Positions 1 through 9,272 of a DNA stretch of 64,000 bases are shown piece by piece; the first letter of the stretch is position 1; each line of letters begins with the position of its first letter. The notes below the pieces were generated by a model, which did no database searches, had not been told where the DNA came from, and saw only the letters and a list, made by a program, of their open reading frames with translations. This stretch comes from Ruegeria sp. THAF57 (lineage in GTDB: Bacteria; Pseudomonadota; Alphaproteobacteria; Rhodobacterales; Rhodobacteraceae): the NCBI RefSeq assembly GCF_903914075.1, contig NZ_CAIWNQ010000003.1, forward strand, positions 496,001 to 560,000, given 5' to 3'. The position numbers were made by a program, and so were the translations under genes.

Positions 1-2378
1 AGGCCGGGTGTGTTATCAAACACATCGCGTGCGGCCAGTGTTGCCGCGGTCAGCTCTTCCCAGCCATCGCCCTTGATGCGCAGATGGACCGGTTTGGCCG
101 AAGCCGGACCTTGGGACAGGGGCAGAATCTCGACAATTATGCCCGGAATCTCGGCTAGTTCCGCGTTTAGCTGATCCAGCACGAAATCGCCGTCATAGTC
201 TGGCGCAACAGTTTGCCGATCGACAAGCCCACCGAGGATGGGTTCGGACACGTTCGGCCGATCTTCCCATGGAATGATTTCAAACTGTACGCGACCAACC
301 GTGTCAGCGGGTGCCTGTGCACCGCCATTATTCTGGCTTAGGCCACCTTCGCCAGCGAAGGAAAAGACATTGATAACCGCAGGGTGCGCGCTGATGATTT
401 CTTCGGCGGCCAGCACCATCTCGTCTTTTTCCGCCAATGAGATGTTGCCGCGCGCTCTGACATATGCCGTTGCTTGCTCAGGCTCATTCTCGACGAAAAA
501 CTCTACGCCGCGGTTGTTGCTGCCATAGATGGACATGACCGTGACAACCGCAAATCCGACGGCGACAATAGACACGATCGGCATGATCGGATTGCCAACG
601 AGGAACTTGATGACGTGGCCAAAAGGTGTGTGTTCGCGGACCGTGTGTACATGCTGATCCGGGGTGCGCTCGATCTTGGCCGCGCTCAGGGTCACGGACC
701 CGGCAAACGCGCCAAGGATAAACAACAGCGCACCAAAGAGCATTCCACCCGGCGTTCCCGCAGGCAGCAGATAGGCCGGGTTTAGAACCTGCATTGCCCC
801 CAGGAAGATCATATAAAGCGACGGGGGCACCATCACGACACGCAGCCACCACGGGGTGCGCGCTTTCAGCCATTCAGAAGAATGGTCGAAGAAACGGCTC
901 AGCCGCCCGGAAACACCGCCCATAACGGGTAGATAGATCAGGGCCACGATCAACGACGCAGACAGAACGAAGATCAGCGTGACGGGCAGCATTCCCATGA
1001 ACTCACCCGGAACACCGGGCCAGAACAGCATGGGAAGAAAGGCGCAGAGCGTTGTCGCCGTGGACGACACGATAGGCCAGAACATCCGCTGCGCCGCCTC
1101 GACATAGGCGTGCATCGGGCCAACACCTTCCTTGATGCGCTTGTCGGCGTATTCCACAACAACGATCGCCCCATCGACTAGCATACCCACCGCCAGGATC
1201 AGGCCGAACATCACGATGTTGGAAATACTGACGCCCATCACGGCGAGGAAGGCAAAGCACAGCAGGAACGATGTCGGGATAGCAAAGCCCACCAGCAGCG
1301 CCGCGCGCGTGCCCAGCGACGCCAGAACCACGATCATCACCAGTGCAATGGCCGTTAGGACCGAACCTTCAAGTTGGCTGACCATTGAACCCACGATGCG
1401 GCTTTGGTCATTCGACGTGCCCAGTTCGATCGCAGCCTGCATCTCGGGCGGCCACTTGGCCTGCGCTGCGGCAATGGTCGTTTTGACAGCCTCGACCGTG
1501 TCGATCAGGTTGTAACCTTTGCGCTTGACCACTTGCAGGGCGATGGTGGGCTCACCGTTAAAGCGAGCCGTGCCTTCGCGATCTTCGAAAGTATAGTTGA
1601 TCTGCGCCAGTTCGCCCATCGTGACGACCCGGTCTCCATTGACCTTGACCGGCAGGTCATAGACGTCTTGCGCGGTTTTGAAGGACGAGGGGATCTTGAC
1701 CGAAAATGTCCCTTGCTCGGTCTCGACTTCACCCGCTGCGATAAGCTGGTTGTTGTTTTGGACGACGTTGATCAGCTCGGCTGCGGTGACGTTGTACGCT
1801 TCGAGCCGAAGCGGGTCGATGATAACCTCAAGCAGTTCATCACGATTGCCCGCAATCCCTGCCTCAAGAACCGAATCCAGCGATTCAAGCTCGTCCTGCA
1901 AGTCTTTGGCGACGCGGGCCATTGTGCGTTCCGGCACGGCCCCGGTCAGGTTGACGATGACGATCGGGAATTCCGAGAAGTTGATCTCGAACAGCGAATA
2001 CTGCTCAGCGCCCTCGGGGAATTCGGCCTGTGCGCTGTTCATCGCGTCGCGCACGTCGGCCATGATCGCGGTTTTGTCCCAGCCAAAATCGAATTCCAGC
2101 GCGACCCCTGCATACCCTTCCGAGGCCGTGGACGTCATTTCCTTTAGGCCGTCCAGATCGGCCAGCTCGGTCTCCATCGGCTTGACCAGAAGGTTCTCAG
2201 AATCTTCCGCCGAAATGCCGGGGAATTGAACCGAGACGAACAGGGCAGGGATTTCAATGTCGGGCTCGCCCTCTTTGGGCAAATTGACATAGGCAAACCC
2301 GCCCACAACAAGCGAGATTGCGATAAAGGCCAGAACCATTCGCGCCCGGCCAGCAGCCCAACTGACGATTCCGGTCAT
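1..2378 (-). CDS. RND efflux transporter permease subunit, 3' end beyond the window
   Basis: Inner-membrane, proton-driven RND efflux pump of the hydrophobe/amphiphile type. Only the first 792 codons are present; the reading frame is still open at base 1, so roughly the last quarter of a ~1,050-residue protein is missing. The ATG at 2378 overlaps the stop of the upstream adaptor gene by four bases (ATGA), which implies translational coupling. A first membrane helix lies at residues 12-30, followed by a periplasmic porter domain. Near residue 402 the motif GMLVDGAIVVVEY matches the fourth helix of AcrB-type pumps; AcrB has an Asp pair there, whereas here the second Asp is Gly, as in many other RND pumps. 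ATTLCAFLPMLFWPG follows. The substrate cannot be told from sequence. Confidence 0.93.
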   Translation of the reverse strand, partial: MTGIVSWAAGRARMVLAFIAISLVVGGFAYVNLPKEGEPDIEIPALFVSVQFPGISAEDSENLLVKPMETELADLDGLKEMTSTASEGYAGVALEFDFGWDKTAIMADVRDAMNSAQAEFPEGAEQYSLFEINFSEFPIVIVNLTGAVPERTMARVAKDLQDELESLDSVLEAGIAGNRDELLEVIIDPLRLEAYNVTAAELINVVQNNNQLIAAGEVETEQGTFSVKIPSSFKTAQDVYDLPVKVNGDRVVTMGELAQINYTFEDREGTARFNGEPTIALQVVKRKGYNLIDTVEAVKTTIAAAQAKWPPEMQAAIELGTSNDQSRIVGSMVSQLEGSVLTAIALVMIVVLASLGTRAALLVGFAIPTSFLLCFAFLAVMGVSISNIVMFGLILAVGMLVDGAIVVVEYADKRIKEGVGPMHAYVEAAQRMFWPIVSSTATTLCAFLPMLFWPGVPGEFMGMLPVTLIFVLSASLIVALIYLPVMGGVSGRLSRFFDHSSEWLKARTPWWLRVVMVPPSLYMIFLGAMQVLNPAYLLPAGTPGGMLFGALLFILGAFAGSVTLSAAKIERTPDQHVHTVREHTPFGHVIKFLVGNPIMPIVSIVAVGFAVVTVMSIYGSNNRGVEFFVENEPEQATAYVRARGNISLAEKDEMVLAAEEIISAHPAVINVFSFAGEGGLSQNNGGAQAPADTVGRVQFEIIPWEDRPNVSEPILGGLVDRQTVAPDYDGDFVLDQLNAELAEIPGIIVEILPLSQGPASAKPVHLRIKGDGWEELTAATLAARDVFDNTPG

Positions 2379-3607
2379 TTTGCAGCGTCCCGATAGGTGG
2401 GCTTAACGCTTACGCCACTTGTCACGAATTCCTGCCCGATGACGATTATATCCACGGTTTCAGGAAGGCCGCCGACCCATACGCCTTCCGACGTGTCACG
2501 CAATAGCTCGACAGGGAAGAAATCGGCAACGTCGCCTTGCCCGACGGTTCGAACTCCAACCTGACCTTCTTTATTGAGCGTCAGGGCAGATTGCGGCAGC
2601 AGATGCGCCTTGGCCCCTTCGGCAGAAATACGGATGTCTGCGGTTTGCCCGTCTCGAATGGCAAGTTCGGGGTTCGGCACAGTGATCTCAACCTCGAAAG
2701 TCCGGGTTGTTTCGTCGGCGGACCGGCTCAGGAATGTCACGCGGCCCGCAACCTGTAGGCCCGTGACCAGTTGCGCCGAGGCCTCGGAACCTACGATGAC
2801 ACGGTTAACTTCGGCCTCGGGGACAAAGCCTACCAGTTTGATCGGATCAAGCTGAATGACGGTTGCGCAAAGCGATCCGGGCTGCATCAGGCTGCCTAAC
2901 TCGGCCGTGTCGCTTTCCAGCAGACCCTTGAAGGGGGCCTCGATCGTCTGGCGGTCAATTTCCCGTTCTGCGGCGGCGACCTCGGCTGTTGCCGCTTCAA
3001 TCCCTGCGCGCGTGGCTTCCAACCCAGCTTCGGCCGTCTTTACGCCTGCTTCGGCGCTTCGCATTGCAGCCTGACTGGATATCCTGCGTGTTTCCGAGCC
3101 GAACCCGGTTTCCGAAAGTTTTTGCGCAGCCGTCAGGTTGATCTGAGCTTCTGCGACCAGGGCATGTGCTTCTTCAAGTCGTGCTTCGGCTTCGGGGATA
3201 CGGCTTTCGGCCTCAAGCTTGCCTGCCATCGCCTCAGCAAGGCTGGCGGGGCGGGTGCCGGGATCCAGTTCACACAGCAGGTCGCCCGATTCTACGAACG
3301 TTCCTTTGCGCTTTGGTTCCGAAATGACCGTCGAGGTCGTTTCGGCCAGAACTTCGACCTGTCGGTTGGCTTTTGTCTGACCGCGCAGCAACACGGCGCT
3401 GTCAATCTCGCGCGCTACCGAGCGAACGGCCACCACGCCGATAGCATTCCGATTCTCGGATGCGGAGCCTTCGGATTCATCCGCAGATGAAGGGCTTGCC
3501 TCGGCTTCGGCCCGGCCAGCAATCGCAAATAGGGTATCGCGTTCAAACACAAGCAGGAATAGTGCAACGACCACCAGCAACGCATTTACGATTGAAATCA
3601 AACGCAT
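2375..3607 (-). CDS. Efflux RND transporter periplasmic adaptor subunit (HlyD/MFP family)
   Basis: Periplasmic membrane-fusion protein that links the RND permease to an outer-membrane channel. It has 410 residues. An N-terminal hydrophobic anchor covers residues 1-21. A barrel-sandwich/lipoyl segment (CELDPGTRPASLAEA) is split by a long Ala/Glu-rich coiled-coil hairpin (about 125-220), followed by the beta-barrel and membrane-proximal domains, which is the usual MFP order. It is the first gene of a two-gene operon with the permease; no TolC-like gene or regulator gene is visible beside it. The ATG at 3607 is preceded by GGGGAGAA. A palindromic operator candidate overlaps its predicted promoter. 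Confidence 0.93.
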   Translation of the reverse strand: MRLISIVNALLVVVALFLLVFERDTLFAIAGRAEAEASPSSADESEGSASENRNAIGVVAVRSVAREIDSAVLLRGQTKANRQVEVLAETTSTVISEPKRKGTFVESGDLLCELDPGTRPASLAEAMAGKLEAESRIPEAEARLEEAHALVAEAQINLTAAQKLSETGFGSETRRISSQAAMRSAEAGVKTAEAGLEATRAGIEAATAEVAAAEREIDRQTIEAPFKGLLESDTAELGSLMQPGSLCATVIQLDPIKLVGFVPEAEVNRVIVGSEASAQLVTGLQVAGRVTFLSRSADETTRTFEVEITVPNPELAIRDGQTADIRISAEGAKAHLLPQSALTLNKEGQVGVRTVGQGDVADFFPVELLRDTSEGVWVGGLPETVDIIVIGQEFVTSGVSVKPTYRDAAK

Positions 3608-3671
3608 TCAGAATTTCTCCCCAAATTCTTCGCCCGGATTTCTACGGCGCCTAATCTTAAATGTGGGGCGC

Positions 3672-3706
3672 ATTATGTATCTTTTCCACACTGAACTGAA
3701 TAGTTC
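3672..3706 (-). promoter_or_regulatory. Predicted promoter and TetR-type operator of the RND efflux operon
   Basis: On the minus strand TTCAGT (3700-3695) and CATAAT (3677-3672) are 17 bases apart and could be -35 and -10 elements. The inverted repeat GAACT-GAAT-AGTTC (3693-3706) sits over the -35 element. Its size and placement resemble operators of TetR/AcrR repressors that control efflux pumps; that assignment is inference, because no TetR gene lies in the window. Confidence 0.5.
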
Positions 3707-3832
3707 GGTTTGTTTTTTTCCGCAAGCGGTGTTCAACCCACCTAAAATGCCCAAAATCGCACCCTTGGCTTGGCAAGGTCGCCGGGGTATGACATTGCGC
3801 CATACGTAATTGAATTAGCCCGGAGCGCAGGG

Positions 3833-4504
3833 ATGAGCGACGTCGACAGTTTTATTGATGAGGTGACCGAAGAGGTGCGCCGTGACCGTCTGTTTCTGCT
3901 GCTTCGCCGGTGGGGATGGGTTGGTGTGCTGGCGGTTGTCTTGATTGTTGGCGGCGCCGCATTCAATGAAATCCGCAAAGCACGCGCGACGTCGCAGGCC
4001 GAAGAACTGGGCGATGCGATTCTTTCGGCGCTGGCTCAGAATGACTCGGCTGAACGGGCCGGTAGCCTGGAAAGCGTCGCGGCGGCTTCACCGGGTGGCG
4101 ATGCGGTAGTAGATATGCTGTTGTCTGCGTCCCAATCCGAGGCCGGTTCGGTGGAAGAGGCTGTGAACAACCTGAATGCCATTGCGGTTCAGGGTGATCT
4201 GCCGGAAATCTACCGCGCGATTGCGACGTTCAAGGCGTTGCTTCTGCAAACCGATACCCTGCCAGCAGCGGACCGGCGTCAGCAGTTCGAGGCTTTGGCC
4301 GCACCCGGCGCTCCACTTAGGTTGTTGGCCGAAGAGCAACTGGCCCTAATCGACGTATCCGAAGGCAATGTCGACGCCGCTATTGAAAGATTGCAGGCGC
4401 TACGGCAGGACGCCGAGATTGGCGTTGACCTTCAGCAGCGCGCAGCCCAGTTGATCGTGGCACTGGGTGGTGAACCCGAACCGTTGGTAGCCCGGCAGGG
4501 ATGA
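3833..4504 (+). CDS. YfgM-like single-pass membrane TPR protein
   Basis: Predicted inner-membrane protein of 223 residues. A basic juxtamembrane stretch (RRDRLFLLLRRWG) leads into one membrane helix at about residues 28-44. The periplasmic part is Ala-rich and helical, like the TPR_21 domain of E. coli YfgM, which partners the Sec translocon and periplasmic chaperones. The gene order yfgM-bamB-der matches E. coli and supports the call. The ATG at 3833 (MSDVDSFIDEV) is preferred over an upstream in-frame codon at 3770 because the extra N-terminus does not look coding. The stop overlaps the upstream in-frame ATG of bamB. Confidence 0.85.
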   Translation: MSDVDSFIDEVTEEVRRDRLFLLLRRWGWVGVLAVVLIVGGAAFNEIRKARATSQAEELGDAILSALAQNDSAERAGSLESVAAASPGGDAVVDMLLSASQSEAGSVEEAVNNLNAIAVQGDLPEIYRAIATFKALLLQTDTLPAADRRQQFEALAAPGAPLRLLAEEQLALIDVSEGNVDAAIERLQALRQDAEIGVDLQQRAAQLIVALGGEPEPLVARQG

Positions 4505-4545
4505 TCCGCAGCGTAACGAATAATGGCAGGCGAGTTCGGAAAACC

Positions 4546-5868
4546 ATGGTAACAAATCTTCTTTCTCGAGTTGGATTGTCGGTTGCGGCTGTATCCCTGA
4601 CCGTTCTTGCGGCGTGTGAGGAACCCGAAGTCATCCTGCCCGGTCCGCGCGAAGACATCCGTCCTGCGGCGGATACCGAAACGGTCGAGACGCGCGGGTC
4701 CAAGCCAATCAGCCTGCCGGCTCAGAAGGCGAATGCAAGTTGGCCGCAAAGCCCAGGAACGGCAGCGTTCCGCACGACAAACGCTCAACTTCGGGCCACG
4801 CCTCAGCGGGTTTGGTCCGCGTCGATCGGCAAAGGTGACTCGCGCAAGCAGCGGATCACGGCGGAACCGGTTGTCGCCGGTGGATTGATTTACACGCTCG
4901 ATTCCGGGGCGACGGTTTCCGCCGTTTCGCCCCAAGGCCAACGGGTCTGGAGCACGGATCTTATTCCTGCTTCGGACGGTGACTCGGACGCGACTGGCGG
5001 CGGCATCGCTTATGCCGATGGTGTATTATATGTCTCGTCCGGATTTGGGCGGCTGACCGCGCTGGATGCTAGATCCGGTGCAATTCGGTGGCAAAAACGT
5101 CTGAATGCGACTGGCAGCGGCGCTCCGCTGGTGAATGGTGGCCTGTTGTATCTTGTGGCCGGTGATGAAACCGGTTGGGCCATTGATACCAAAGACGGCC
5201 GCATCGCGTGGCAGATTCAAGGCACGCCAAGCGTCGGCAATGTGCTGGGCGCGCCTGCGCCTGTGATCGCGTCCGAATTCGCGGTCTTCGCGTTCGGGTC
5301 TGGTGATGTTTCCGCAACCTTCCGCAAGGGGGGTATCCGTCGGTGGAACGCCTCGGTCGCCGGAGGACGGCGGGGTCGGGCCGCAGCTCAGATCATTGAC
5401 GTGACCGGTGGTCCGATGGTGTCTGGTGACACGATCTTTATCGGGAACCACTCGGGCCGGACCGTGGCCTTTGATGCAAGCTCGGGCGAGCGTAAATGGA
5501 CGGCGGATGAGGGTGCGGTCGACACGGTTTGGCCCGCCGGGAACAGCCTTTTCCAAATCAGTGACCGCAGTCAGCTTATTCGTCTGGATGCTGCGACGGG
5601 TGAAGTTGTCTGGGCGCAGGACTTGCCCGGCTTTGTGAAGGACAAGCCTAATCGCCGGGGCCCCATTGTGGCGCATTACGGGCCGATCATGGCTGGGGGG
5701 CGTCTGGTGATTGCATCCAATGATGGATACCTTCGGTTCTTCAGCCCGGTTGACGGCACCCTTGTGCACCGCGTCGAAGTACCCGGCGGTGCGACCACGG
5801 CACCGGTTGTTGCCGGGCAGACGCTTTATGTCGTGTCCACCAAAGGTGATCTACACGCTTTCCGTTGA
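4546..5868 (+). CDS. bamB: Outer membrane assembly lipoprotein BamB (PQQ-like beta-propeller)
   Basis: Lipoprotein component of the BAM complex that helps insert beta-barrel proteins into the outer membrane. It has 440 residues from the ATG at 4546. A signal peptide ends in the lipobox LAAC (about residues 21-24). The rest is a repeat-built beta-propeller with recurrent PQQ-repeat signatures such as GGLIYTLDSGATVSA, LTALDARSGAIRWQ and LIRLDAATGEVVW. An in-frame ATG at 4501, overlapping the stop of the previous gene, would add 15 residues before the signal peptide and is less likely. Position between yfgM-like and der genes agrees with BamB. Confidence 0.92.
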   Translation: MVTNLLSRVGLSVAAVSLTVLAACEEPEVILPGPREDIRPAADTETVETRGSKPISLPAQKANASWPQSPGTAAFRTTNAQLRATPQRVWSASIGKGDSRKQRITAEPVVAGGLIYTLDSGATVSAVSPQGQRVWSTDLIPASDGDSDATGGGIAYADGVLYVSSGFGRLTALDARSGAIRWQKRLNATGSGAPLVNGGLLYLVAGDETGWAIDTKDGRIAWQIQGTPSVGNVLGAPAPVIASEFAVFAFGSGDVSATFRKGGIRRWNASVAGGRRGRAAAQIIDVTGGPMVSGDTIFIGNHSGRTVAFDASSGERKWTADEGAVDTVWPAGNSLFQISDRSQLIRLDAATGEVVWAQDLPGFVKDKPNRRGPIVAHYGPIMAGGRLVIASNDGYLRFFSPVDGTLVHRVEVPGGATTAPVVAGQTLYVVSTKGDLHAFR

Positions 5869-5916
5869 CCGAAAGATGCGCTAAAGGGCGCGTCTGAGTC
5901 TTGAAAGTTGAGTATC

Positions 5917-7380
5917 ATGTCGCTGACCCTCGCCATTGTGGGGCGCCCCAATGTGGGCAAATCCACCCTGTTCAACCGCCTTGTGGGTAAACGTCTTGCT
6001 TTGGTCGACGACCAACCCGGCGTGACGCGTGACCTGCGCGAAGGCGAAGGGCGCTTGGGCGATCTGCGGTTCACCGTGATCGACACCGCTGGGCTTGAGG
6101 ATGCGACTGACGACAGCCTGCAGGGCCGGATGCGTCGCCTTACAGAACGCGCCGTGGATATGGCCGATGTGTGCCTGTTCATGATCGACGCGCGGGTGGG
6201 GCTGACGCCGACGGATGAGATGTTCGCCGAAATCCTGCGCAAACGCTCCAAACACGTTATCCTTGCGGCCAACAAGGCAGAGGGCAGCGCAGCGGATGCA
6301 GGTGTGCTTGAGGCCTATAACCTTGGGCTCGGCGAACCGGTGCGTTTGTCCGGCGAGCATGGCGAGGGGATGACGGACCTTTATGCTCAATTGATGCCTT
6401 TGGCCGACGCTGCGGCTGAAAAGGCGCAGGATGATGCGCCGGAAACCGATATAGAACTGGATGAGGATGGCGAAGGCGAAACGCCGCTGATCACCGCCGA
6501 CAAGCCATTACAAGTCGCCGTTGTGGGCCGTCCGAATGCCGGGAAATCCACGCTGATCAACAAGATCATTGGCGAAGATCGCCTGCTGACCGGCCCCGAG
6601 GCCGGGATCACCCGCGACGCGATCAGCCTGCGGATCGACTGGGCCGATCCGGATGGCAACAGCACTCCGATGCGAATTTTTGACACCGCCGGGATGCGAA
6701 AAAAGGCCAAGGTGCAGGAAAAGCTGGAAAAGCTGTCGGTCTCGGACGGTCTGCGGGCCGTGAAATTTGCCGAGGTCGTGGTGGTTCTGCTGGATGCGGC
6801 TATTCCGTTTGAACAGCAAGACCTGCGAATTGCGGATCTGGCCGAGCGTGAGGGGCGTGCTGTCGTCGTCGCCGTTAACAAATGGGACATCGAAGAGGAC
6901 AAGCAGGAAAAGCTGCGCGACCTTAAAGAGTCCTTCGAACGCCTTCTGCCGCAACTGCGCGGCGCGCCGTTGATCACCGTATCGGCCAAGACGGGCCGGG
7001 GCTTGGAACGTCTGCGTGCTGCCATTCTGCGCGCCCATGACGTGTGGAATCGTCGTGTGCCGACCGCTGCGCTAAACCGCTGGCTGACCGCAATGCTGGA
7101 ACAGCATCCACCTCCAGCACCGCAAGGCCGCCGCATCAAGCTGCGTTACATGACACAAGCCAAAACCCGACCGCCGGGATTTGTCGTCATGTGCTCGCAC
7201 CCTGACAAGATGCCCGAAAGCTATAACCGGTATCTGGTCAACGGGCTGCGCGAGGATTTTGACATGCCAGGCACTCCGATCCGCCTGACGTTACGTGGGC
7301 AGGGCGACAAGAACCCCTATAAGGGACGTCGCAAGAAAAACGCGGGCGCGTTGGCAAAGCATCTCAAGGGCCGCGCGTAA
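5917..7380 (+). CDS. der: Ribosome biogenesis GTPase Der (EngA)
   Basis: Essential tandem-domain GTPase that acts in 50S subunit assembly. It has 487 residues from the ATG at 5917; the in-frame TTG three codons earlier is unlikely. The first G domain has GRPNVGKS at about residue 8 and DTAG near 56. A long acidic linker follows ([13 protein letters not shown]). The second G domain has GRPNAGKS at about 206 and NKWD for guanine recognition. The C-terminal KH-like domain ends in a basic tail ([10 protein letters not shown]). Length and architecture are normal for the family. Confidence 0.97.
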   Translation: MSLTLAIVGRPNVGKSTLFNRLVGKRLALVDDQPGVTRDLREGEGRLGDLRFTVIDTAGLEDATDDSLQGRMRRLTERAVDMADVCLFMIDARVGLTPTDEMFAEILRKRSKHVILAANKAEGSAADAGVLEAYNLGLGEPVRLSGEHGEGMTDLYAQLMPLADAAAEKAQDDAPETDIELDEDGEGETPLITADKPLQVAVVGRPNAGKSTLINKIIGEDRLLTGPEAGITRDAISLRIDWADPDGNSTPMRIFDTAGMRKKAKVQEKLEKLSVSDGLRAVKFAEVVVVLLDAAIPFEQQDLRIADLAEREGRAVVVAVNKWDIEEDKQEKLRDLKESFERLLPQLRGAPLITVSAKTGRGLERLRAAILRAHDVWNRRVPTAALNRWLTAMLEQHPPPAPQGRRIKLRYMTQAKTRPPGFVVMCSHPDKMPESYNRYLVNGLREDFDMPGTPIRLTLRGQGDKNPYKGRRKKNAGALAKHLKGRA

Positions 7381-7545
7381 CTGCGCCAATTTTCAGCATT
7401 TTTGGCTCAGGGGCGTGACAGCCCGAGTTCCCCGCGCTAGCATTCAGGTGCGTGCATTTGTTTTCGCACGCGCTGCTTGTTTGCGGAGTTTCCGCACATA
7501 GTTTCGAACCCATATTGAAGCGGGCCATCGTGGGGAGCGGACGTG

Positions 7546-8532
7546 ATGGATTTGAGGGAATACACAAGGCAATATGCGGTGCAAGATAATCGTCTGGCCG
7601 CGCTAAGTTACTTTGGGACTTTTGCGGTGTATTTTGCATCGCTGGCTTTGGCGATCATTTATGTGGATCGCTGGTACATCATGGTCCCCGCCGGAATCGT
7701 CTTCGCGTTCTCGGCTGTGCGCCTTTACGTTCTGCAACATGACTGTGGGCACCATTCCCTGTTTGAAACGCGTCAACAGAATGAATGGGCCGGGCATGGG
7801 CTGTCTCCGTTCACGTTTGCGCCGTTTGAAGTGATGAAGCAAAACCATAACCTTCATCATTCGGGCATCGGCAACCTCGAACATCGTGAGACTGGTGAGA
7901 TTCATACGATGACAGTGCGCGAATGGAATGAGGCGGATTGGAAGGCACGGTTGTTTTATCGCCTTTACCGCAACCCGTTTATCCTTGTCCCGGTGGGCGC
8001 GCTGTTTACCTATTTCATCCGGTACCGCTGGCCCAAGAATACAGTCCGGTTTGGTGTAGCAGGAGTTCTGTTGCACAATCTGTCAATTGTTGTGTTCCTT
8101 GGGCTGCTTTACATAATCGCAGGGATGACCGGTATTCTGGTCTGGCTTGTGTTTTCCCTGTTGGGCGGGATGTTGGGTGTGTTTCTCGTCTACCTGCAAC
8201 ACAATTTCGAGGACACTTATTGGGACCGCCGCCCGGATCTGGACCCCAAGCTGGCAGCGTTGCAAGGATCGTCGGCGCTGGATTTCGGCTGGTGGTTCGA
8301 CAATGCGGTGGCCTGTATCACGTTACACGATATTCACCATTTCAACGCACGTATCCCGTCGTATCGTCTGCGTGCATGTCATTATAACCTGCCAGCGGAA
8401 TACACCCCGCGGCGGATCAAATTCCCCGAGGCGGTCGCGGCCCTGAACCTGAAATTATGGGATGAGGATGCAAAGCGCCTTGTTCCGTTTCCCAAGAAGG
8501 ATCGGTCTGCCGGGCTTGCCCACAGTAATTGA
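7546..8532 (+). CDS. Membrane fatty acid desaturase family protein
   Basis: Integral membrane di-iron desaturase of 328 residues that would introduce a double bond into a lipid acyl chain. All three histidine boxes are visible: HDCGHH at about residue 65, HNLHH at about 101 and HDIHH at about 262. Hydrophobic helices at about 20-60, 145-165 and 175-215 fit the usual four-helix topology. An ATG at 7546 is chosen over the GTG directly before it at 7543. The short second box and overall length resemble bacterial omega-6-type desaturases; the exact regiospecificity cannot be read from sequence. Confidence 0.85.
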   Translation: MDLREYTRQYAVQDNRLAALSYFGTFAVYFASLALAIIYVDRWYIMVPAGIVFAFSAVRLYVLQHDCGHHSLFETRQQNEWAGHGLSPFTFAPFEVMKQNHNLHHSGIGNLEHRETGEIHTMTVREWNEADWKARLFYRLYRNPFILVPVGALFTYFIRYRWPKNTVRFGVAGVLLHNLSIVVFLGLLYIIAGMTGILVWLVFSLLGGMLGVFLVYLQHNFEDTYWDRRPDLDPKLAALQGSSALDFGWWFDNAVACITLHDIHHFNARIPSYRLRACHYNLPAEYTPRRIKFPEAVAALNLKLWDEDAKRLVPFPKKDRSAGLAHSN

Positions 8533-8624
8533 CGCCCGAGCGGGTTCTACGTGTTACCCTGTCTTGTGGATGCGTATATCCTGTGTATATACGTATGCGC
8601 AGGGCGAAACTGAAAGGACAAAGA

Positions 8625-9218
8625 ATGACCGCAGTGACCGACGTAAATGGTGTAGGTGAGGCGCTTGGCCAATTGCTGATCGCCAATGGCTTCAAAACGG
8701 CTGAAGCTATTGCCAAGGCAACCCCCGACGCTCTGGTCAAGGTTCCTCGAATAGGTGCAGCGCGTGCGCCAGTGCTGATCGCCGCCGCGAAACAGGCGAT
8801 CGCAGCCAAACCCGCCGCAAAGCCTGTGACACGCCGTGCGCCGTCGCGAGAACCTGCGGTCCGAAAACCAACCGCGCGCAAAACCGTGGCCGCCGCCGCA
8901 GCAGAAAAAAGAGCCGAGGAAGCGGCTCGTAAAGCAGCCGAAGAGAAAGCAGCGGCTGCGCTGGCAGAGGCTAAAGCCAAGAAGAAGGCAAAGGCCAAAG
9001 CCAAAGCTGAGAAAGCCGCTAAGAAGCGTGCCGAAATGGAAGCTGTGTTCTCGAAAGCCAAGGACAAGGTAAAGGCCAAGGCGAAGAAGGGTAAAAAGTC
9101 TAAAAGGGACGATAAGAAGAAAGACGAAAAGAAAAAGAACGATAAGAAAAAGGGCGACAAGAAGAAAGACGCCAAAAAGAGCGATAAGAAGAAGGATAAG
9201 AAAAAGGCGAAGAAGTAA
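8625..9218 (+). CDS. HhH-domain protein with histone-H1-like Lys/Ala-rich tail
   Basis: Predicted DNA-associated protein of 197 residues in two parts. Residues 1-60 look like a helix-hairpin-helix unit, with GVGEALGQLLIANGF and VPRIGAARAPVLIAAAKQAI. Residues 65-197 are low complexity: first Pro/Ala/Arg-rich, then Ala/Glu/Lys-rich, then almost purely Lys with Asp (KKDKKK runs), much like eukaryotic H1 tails and bacterial H1-like proteins. ATG 8625 is preceded by GAAAGGACA; an in-frame extension to 8529 is rejected. The N-terminal fold also resembles those in topoisomerases and DNA repair proteins. The role (nucleoid binding) is inferred from composition. Confidence 0.75.
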   Translation: MTAVTDVNGVGEALGQLLIANGFKTAEAIAKATPDALVKVPRIGAARAPVLIAAAKQAIAAKPAAKPVTRRAPSREPAVRKPTARKTVAAAAAEKRAEEAARKAAEEKAAAALAEAKAKKKAKAKAKAEKAAKKRAEMEAVFSKAKDKVKAKAKKGKKSKRDDKKKDEKKKNDKKKGDKKKDAKKSDKKKDKKKAKK

Positions 9219-9243
9219 GCCTTCCTCGCCTTTGATCACTTAG

Positions 9244-9270
9244 AAACCGGCGGCCGTGGCGCGTCGGTTT
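9244..9270 (-). terminator. Possible weak terminator between the HhH gene and serS
   Basis: AAACCG (9244-9249) pairs with CGGTTT (9265-9270) across a GC-rich loop, located between two convergent genes. The stem is short and the T-run modest in both directions, so this is tentative. Confidence 0.35.
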
Positions 9271-9272
9271 TC

